Assembly (NCBI GenBank): GCA_001777995.1
Contig: MFFV01000008.1
Coordinates: 5,785 to 14,501, forward strand
Direction of reading: 5' to 3'
DNA from: Candidatus Falkowbacteria bacterium RIFCSPLOWO2_02_FULL_45_15
GTDB lineage: Bacteria; Patescibacteriota; Patescibacteriia; Patescibacteriales; XYC2-FULL-47-12
DNA length: 8,717 nucleotides
Under the pieces are notes generated by a model. It searched no databases, was not told where the DNA came from, and worked only from the letters and a program-made list of their open reading frames with translations. Position 1 is the first letter of the stretch. The number at the start of each line of letters is the position of its first letter. Both the position numbers and the translations under genes were made by a program. Shown one piece after another: positions 5,162 to 8,717 of this stretch.

Positions 5162-7240
5162 ATGGATTATCCACTAGATAAAGTAAGAAATATAGGAATT
5201 ATCGCTCACATTGACGCCGGCAAAACAACCGTTTCCGAGCGCATTTTATTTTATACCGGCAAAAAGCACAAAATCGGCGAGGTGCACGAGGGCGAAGCGA
5301 CCATGGACTGGATGGAACAGGAACGCGAGCGCGGCATTACGATAACGAGCGCCGCGACTACTTGCTTTTGGAAAGACTGCCGCCTTAACTTAATTGACAC
5401 GCCCGGGCACGTGGATTTTACGGCCGAAGTGGAGCGTAGCTTGCGCGTTTTAGACGGCGGCGTAGTCGTTTTTGACGGCGTGGCCGGCGTGGAACCGCAA
5501 TCCGAAACCGTTTGGCATCAGGCGGAAAAATACAATGTGCCGCGCATGTGCTTTATCAATAAATTAGACCGCACCGGCGCGGATTTTTATAAAGACGTAG
5601 AATCAATCCATGACCGTTTAACTAAACATGCCCACCCCATCCAACTGCCCATCGGCATCGAGGATACTTTTAAAGGTTTAATTGATTTATTGGAGCGCAA
5701 AGCGAGAATTTATGAAGACGATTTAGGCACTAAGTGGCACGATGAAGACGCGCCGGCCGACATGAAAGATAAAGTAGAGGAGTACCGCGGACAATTAGTG
5801 GAGGCGATCGTGGAACACAACGAAGATTTAATGGGCAAATATTTAGCCGGCGAAGAAATAAGTCTTGAATCTTTACAGCAAGAATTGCGCGCCGCCGTGA
5901 TTGCCAACAGAATAGTGCCGATTTTGTGCGGCAGCGCTTTAAAAAATAAAGGCGTGCAGTTTTTATTGGACGCGGTTTGCGCCTACCTGCCGTCGCCGCT
6001 CGATGTACCGCCTCTGGAAGGAACCGACGCGAAGAACCCGGAAAAAAAGATTGCCGTCCTTCCTGACCCTAACGAACCGTTCGCGGGATTAGCTTTCAAA
6101 ATCGCCACCGACCCTTTTGTCGGTAAGTTGTGTTTCGTTCGGGTGTACAGCGGCATCCTGAAAGCCGGGTCATACGTTTTAAATACTGCGACTGACGATA
6201 AAGAGCGCATCGGCCGCATCGTTTTGATGCACGCCAACCACCGCGAAGACGTGCCGGAAGTGAAAGCCGGAGAAATCGCGGCGGTGATTGGCTTAAAAAA
6301 TACCGTTACCGGCCATACCCTGTGCGACGAGAGCCGGCCGATTATTTTAGAAAGCATTACTTTCCCGGAGCCGGTAATTAAAGTCGCCGTGGAGCCAAAA
6401 ACCAAAGCGGACCAGGAAAAAATGGGCATTGCTTTATCAAAGCTTGCCGAAGAAGACCCGACTTTCCGGGTAAACACCGACCAGGAAACCGGCCAGATTT
6501 TAATCGCGGGCATGGGAGAATTGCATTTAGACATTATCGTTGACCGGATGAAACGGGAGTTTAAAGTGGAAGCTAACGTCGGCCAGCCGCAAGTCGCTTA
6601 CCGCGAAACGATTAAAAAAGAAGCGGAAGCGGAAGGAAAATACATCCGCCAGTCCGGCGGCCGCGGCCAATACGGGCATTGCTGGTTGCGCGTGAAGCCG
6701 CTAGCGACCGGTAAAGGATTTGAGTTTGAGGATGAAGTCAGGGGAGGCACTATTCCCAAAGAATATATTCCGGCAATTGAAAAAGGCGTCAAGGAAGCCA
6801 AAGAAAAAGGCATTTTAGCCGGCTACTCCCTAGTGGACATCAGCGTAACGGTATATGACGGCTCCTACCATGAGGTGGACTCTTCCGAAGCCGCTTTCAA
6901 AATCGCCGGCTCCATTGCTTTTCAGGACGCTTGCCGCAAGGCCGACCCTATTTTGCTTGAGCCAATCATGAAAGTAGAGGTAGTTACGCCGGAGCAGTTT
7001 ATGGGCGATGTGGTAGGCGACATTAATTCCAAGCGCGGAAAAGTGGAAGAAATGGGCGAGCGCGGCTCAATCAAAGTAATTGACGCGAAAGTTCCTTTAG
7101 CCGAAATGTTCGGTTACGCGACGCAACTGCGTTCCATGACCCAGGGGCGCGCGAGTTACAGCATGGAACTGTTTGGTTATGAAGAAGTGCCGCGCCACAA
7201 AGCGCAGGAAATTATCGAAGGCCGAGGCGGCAGAAAGTGA
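5162..7240 (+). CDS. fusA: Elongation factor G
   Basis: A 692-residue translocation GTPase of normal length. The G domain shows G1 AHIDAGKT (15-22), G2 RGIT (57-60), G3 DTPGH (79-83, with the catalytic His at 83), G4 NKLD (133-136) and G5 GSAL (257-260). Domains II-V follow without a break; GMGELHLDII, the domain IV GGRGQYGHC and the C-terminal YATQLRSMTQGRASYSMEL are all present. EF-G moves tRNAs and mRNA through the ribosome and, with RRF, helps recycle it. Nothing suggests the divergent EF-G2 type. The start has no Shine-Dalgarno sequence but is fixed by the MDYPLDKVRNIGIIAHIDAGKTT beginning. TGA is the stop codon; the frame beyond stays open for 26 codons, to a TAA at 7318-7320. Confidence 0.98.
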   Translation: MDYPLDKVRNIGIIAHIDAGKTTVSERILFYTGKKHKIGEVHEGEATMDWMEQERERGITITSAATTCFWKDCRLNLIDTPGHVDFTAEVERSLRVLDGGVVVFDGVAGVEPQSETVWHQAEKYNVPRMCFINKLDRTGADFYKDVESIHDRLTKHAHPIQLPIGIEDTFKGLIDLLERKARIYEDDLGTKWHDEDAPADMKDKVEEYRGQLVEAIVEHNEDLMGKYLAGEEISLESLQQELRAAVIANRIVPILCGSALKNKGVQFLLDAVCAYLPSPLDVPPLEGTDAKNPEKKIAVLPDPNEPFAGLAFKIATDPFVGKLCFVRVYSGILKAGSYVLNTATDDKERIGRIVLMHANHREDVPEVKAGEIAAVIGLKNTVTGHTLCDESRPIILESITFPEPVIKVAVEPKTKADQEKMGIALSKLAEEDPTFRVNTDQETGQILIAGMGELHLDIIVDRMKREFKVEANVGQPQVAYRETIKKEAEAEGKYIRQSGGRGQYGHCWLRVKPLATGKGFEFEDEVRGGTIPKEYIPAIEKGVKEAKEKGILAGYSLVDISVTVYDGSYHEVDSSEAAFKIAGSIAFQDACRKADPILLEPIMKVEVVTPEQFMGDVVGDINSKRGKVEEMGERGSIKVIDAKVPLAEMFGYATQLRSMTQGRASYSMELFGYEEVPRHKAQEIIEGRGGRK

Positions 7241-7254
7241 GCAGCCAGAAGTAA

Positions 7255-7314
7255 CCCGCCGAAAGCCAGGAAGGCATTCAGGCGAGCCCGCCTAGCTACA
7301 AAGTTTTTGGCGGG
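7255..7314. repeat. GC-rich hairpin-forming segment after fusA
   Basis: Two CCCGCC motifs (7255-7260 and 7287-7292) can each pair with GGCGGG at 7309-7314, giving alternative hairpins; GGCGAGCCCGCC (7281-7292) can also fold on itself. There is no T-run after the stem, so it is not a standard terminator. Its composition contrasts with the AT-rich gaps elsewhere, which suggests an inserted interspersed repeat. Confidence 0.4.
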
Positions 7315-7344
7315 GGAGTAAGAAGCAGCAAAAATGATTAACAG

Positions 7345-7372
7345 TTGACTTTTAATGGCGGAAAGCTATAAT
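7345..7372 (+). promoter_or_regulatory. Near-consensus promoter for the acidic protein gene
   Basis: TTGACT (7345-7350) and a perfect TATAAT (7367-7372) are 16 nt apart, the best promoter in the window. Transcription would start near 7379, leaving a leader of about 30 nt before the ATG at 7410. It may also drive tuf, which lies 60 bp beyond the acidic gene. Confidence 0.7.
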
Positions 7373-7409
7373 CTTAGTAGTAAGTTGTTAGTTTAATTAG
7401 CTTAAATAT

Positions 7410-7994
7410 ATGCATAACCAACTGGACAGAATTATCAATTTAGTAAGGAAGACGGGCGATCGGCTGGTCGTCTTGGATCGTGATAATTTGCGTAAAAGCT
7501 ATGTAGTAATGGACATTAAGGAATATGAAAGGTTAGTAAATTGTTGCGGTCTGGGCGACTGGAAAGAAGACGAGAGTGAAGCCGGCGAAGACGAAGAAGA
7601 TTATGAAGGCTATGGAGACAAACTTTGGCGGGAGGACGAGGACGGGGAAGACGAGGATTGGGATTTTAAAGCAGAGGATATTTTTAAAGATCAAGACGAT
7701 GAATTTGACAATCTGCCCGATGGCGGCGAGTTTGACTTTGGGGAGCCGCCGCTGGTTAAAGCTGACGACGAGCGTCAGCCGGAAGCAAAAGATGATTTTG
7801 TGCCGATAGGCGATATTTTCAACGAGGTTGACAATAATTGGGAGTATGGTACAATAAAGCAAAATCTAAAAGAAAGCAAAAAAAACGGCGGTCAAAGGAG
7901 GGGTAAGTGGGAAATCGCTCCCGAAATTAAAAAAACAGCGCCGGCAGACACTGCCGCGGAGGAAGATGACCGCTATTATTTAGAAACCATATAA
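7410..7994 (+). CDS. Unrecognised highly acidic protein within the str operon
   Basis: A 194-residue soluble protein; not recognised. Residues 1-45 look folded (MHNQLDRIINLVRKTGDRLVVLDRD then YVVMDIKEYERLV); the pattern of a basic strand pair followed by a D-x-x-EYERL helix is reminiscent of the N-terminus of Phd/YefM antitoxins, but this is a weak resemblance. Residues 51-100 are 27/50 Asp or Glu with scattered Trp, Tyr and Phe, and the acidic tract goes on to about 145. Residues 147-175 are basic (KESKKNGGQRRGKWE), and the end is again acidic. There is no signal peptide, membrane helix or Cys-based metal site (only CC at 45-46). The acidic tract points to a disordered tail that could bind basic ribosomal or RNA-associated proteins. 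It has its own strong promoter and sits between fusA and tuf. No toxin-like partner is adjacent. ATG 7410 is chosen because of the promoter position; no Shine-Dalgarno sequence is seen. Confidence 0.75.
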   Translation: MHNQLDRIINLVRKTGDRLVVLDRDNLRKSYVVMDIKEYERLVNCCGLGDWKEDESEAGEDEEDYEGYGDKLWREDEDGEDEDWDFKAEDIFKDQDDEFDNLPDGGEFDFGEPPLVKADDERQPEAKDDFVPIGDIFNEVDNNWEYGTIKQNLKESKKNGGQRRGKWEIAPEIKKTAPADTAAEEDDRYYLETI

Positions 7995-8008
7995 GATTTG
8001 GTTTTTTT
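7984..8008 (+). terminator. Weak terminator-like hairpin before tuf
   Basis: AAACCA (7984-7989) pairs with TGGTTT (7999-8004), with a 9-nt loop containing the TAA stop codon and four more T after the stem. The stem is AT-rich, so termination would be partial at most. It may set the ratio between the acidic gene and tuf. Confidence 0.3.
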
Positions 8009-8041
8009 ACTTTATCAACATTGTTTATTAATAATTTAATT

Positions 8042-8046
8042 AAGGG
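8042..8046 (+). promoter_or_regulatory. Shine-Dalgarno-like site of tuf
   Basis: AAGGG lies 8 nt before the ATG at 8055. Apart from the sigma factor gene, tuf is the only gene here with a plausible, well-spaced ribosome binding site. Confidence 0.5.
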
Positions 8047-8054
8047 ATAAAAAC

Positions 8055-8717
8055 ATGACTGCACAATTTGAACGCAATAAGCCGCACATTAATGTCGGCA
8101 CTATCGGCCATGTGGACCATGGCAAAACAACTTTAACCGCCGCTATTTTAAAGGTACTGCGGGGGAAAGGTTTTAACGCTCAAGAAAAATCAGTTGACCA
8201 AATAGACGCCGCTCCGGAAGAAAAAGCGCGGGGAATTACCATTGCTACCGCCCATGTGGAGTACGAATCAGCCAAGCGCCACTACGCGCACGTTGATTGC
8301 CCCGGACACGCCGACTACGTAAAAAACATGATTACCGGCGCCGCCCAAATGGATGGCGCAATTTTGGTAGTGAGCGCCACCGACGGCCCGATGCCCCAGA
8401 CGCGCGAACACATTTTATTGGCTAAACAAGTAGGCGTTCCTAATATCGTCGTTTTTTTGAATAAAGTTGATATGGTTGAAGACAAAGAATTAATTGATTT
8501 AGTAGAGGAAGAAATCCGCGATTTGTTAAAGAAATATGAATTTGACGGTGATAATACGCCGATTATCCGCGGCAGCGCCTTAAAAGCTTTGGAGGACCCG
8601 AACGGCGAGTATGGCCAAGCGATTTTAGATTTAATTAACACTTTGGACGAAAAAATCGCCGAGCCCAAGCGCGAAATTGACAAGCCGTTTTTGATGCCGA
8701 TTGAAGACGTTTTTTCC
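8055..8717 (+). CDS. tuf: Elongation factor Tu, N-terminal part (cut by the window end)
   Basis: The first 221 codons are present and the frame is open to the last base. EF-Tu brings aminoacyl-tRNA to the ribosome as a GTP complex. All GTPase motifs are intact: G1 GHVDHGKT (18-25), G2 RGIT (59-62), G3 DCPGH (81-85, catalytic His at 85), G4 NKVD (136-139) and G5 GSAL (173-176). Domain 2 starts at about 210 with KPFLMPIEDVFS. The beginning MTAQFERNKPHINVGTIGHVDHGKTTL agrees with the usual EF-Tu start, so ATG 8055 is secure. It follows the acidic gene by 60 bp. Closing the str operon in the classical order rpsL-rpsG-fusA-tuf, it is separated from fusA by one extra gene. Confidence 0.98.
   Translation, partial: MTAQFERNKPHINVGTIGHVDHGKTTLTAAILKVLRGKGFNAQEKSVDQIDAAPEEKARGITIATAHVEYESAKRHYAHVDCPGHADYVKNMITGAAQMDGAILVVSATDGPMPQTREHILLAKQVGVPNIVVFLNKVDMVEDKELIDLVEEEIRDLLKKYEFDGDNTPIIRGSALKALEDPNGEYGQAILDLINTLDEKIAEPKREIDKPFLMPIEDVFS

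Noticed and set aside
5983..6534. 183-codon minus-strand frame inside fusA
   Set aside because: Antisense shadow of a highly conserved gene with no start signal and Ser/Thr/Pro-biased noise composition.
7410..7994. Toxin-antitoxin pair
   Set aside because: Only a weak antitoxin-like head is seen; the next gene is tuf and no toxin-like gene lies on either side.
8315..8683. 122-codon minus-strand frame inside tuf
   Set aside because: The plus strand encodes EF-Tu with every GTPase motif intact, so the antisense frame is a shadow.

Overview
The window looks like a chromosomal piece of a Candidate Phyla Radiation / Patescibacteria (Parcubacteria-like) bacterium. This is inferred from gene content and style: a membrane CAP-domain protein with an N-terminal calcium-type (thrombospondin type-3) repeat block, a small site-2-protease-family protein, a stand-alone four-helix-bundle gene between repeats, a str operon with almost no Shine-Dalgarno sequences, and many small palindromic repeats. 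TGA ends fusA, and all genes are intact under the standard code, so a TGA-recoding lineage is unlikely. No gene on the minus strand is supported.

Left half (about 29-3616). One promoter-like site reads into a rightward run of four genes: CAP/TSP3 membrane protein, four-helix-bundle protein, M50 site-2 protease and a sigma-70 family factor. Two copies of a palindrome-rich, MITE-like element (55-168 and 3649-3795) bracket this block in opposite orientations. The first copy supplies the whole 5' untranslated region and the likely start codon of the CAP gene. The four-helix-bundle gene sits in its own cassette, closed by arrays of 7-bp repeats that form a 26-bp inverted repeat (25 matches). The cassette starts on the base after the CAP stop codon and ends 3 nt before the protease start codon, so it looks like an insertion into a formerly tight gene pair.

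Right half (about 3800 to the end). This is the str operon: rpsL (S12), rpsG (S7), fusA (EF-G), an unrecognised very acidic protein, then tuf (EF-Tu, cut by the window end after 221 codons). The junctions are long and filled with repeats: a tandem 9-mer and a terminator-like hairpin before rpsL, a GC palindrome between rpsL and rpsG, 10-mer repeats plus a REP-type hairpin between rpsG and fusA, and a GC-rich hairpin-forming stretch after fusA. The acidic gene has its own near-consensus promoter (TTGACT-N16-TATAAT), which may also serve tuf.

The points most worth following up are the acidic protein, whose first ~45 residues faintly recall a Phd/YefM antitoxin; the heptamer-bounded four-helix-bundle cassette; and the inverted pair of palindromic elements, one of which appears to have become a gene leader. 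Nothing here amounts to a clear new defence or biosynthetic system.
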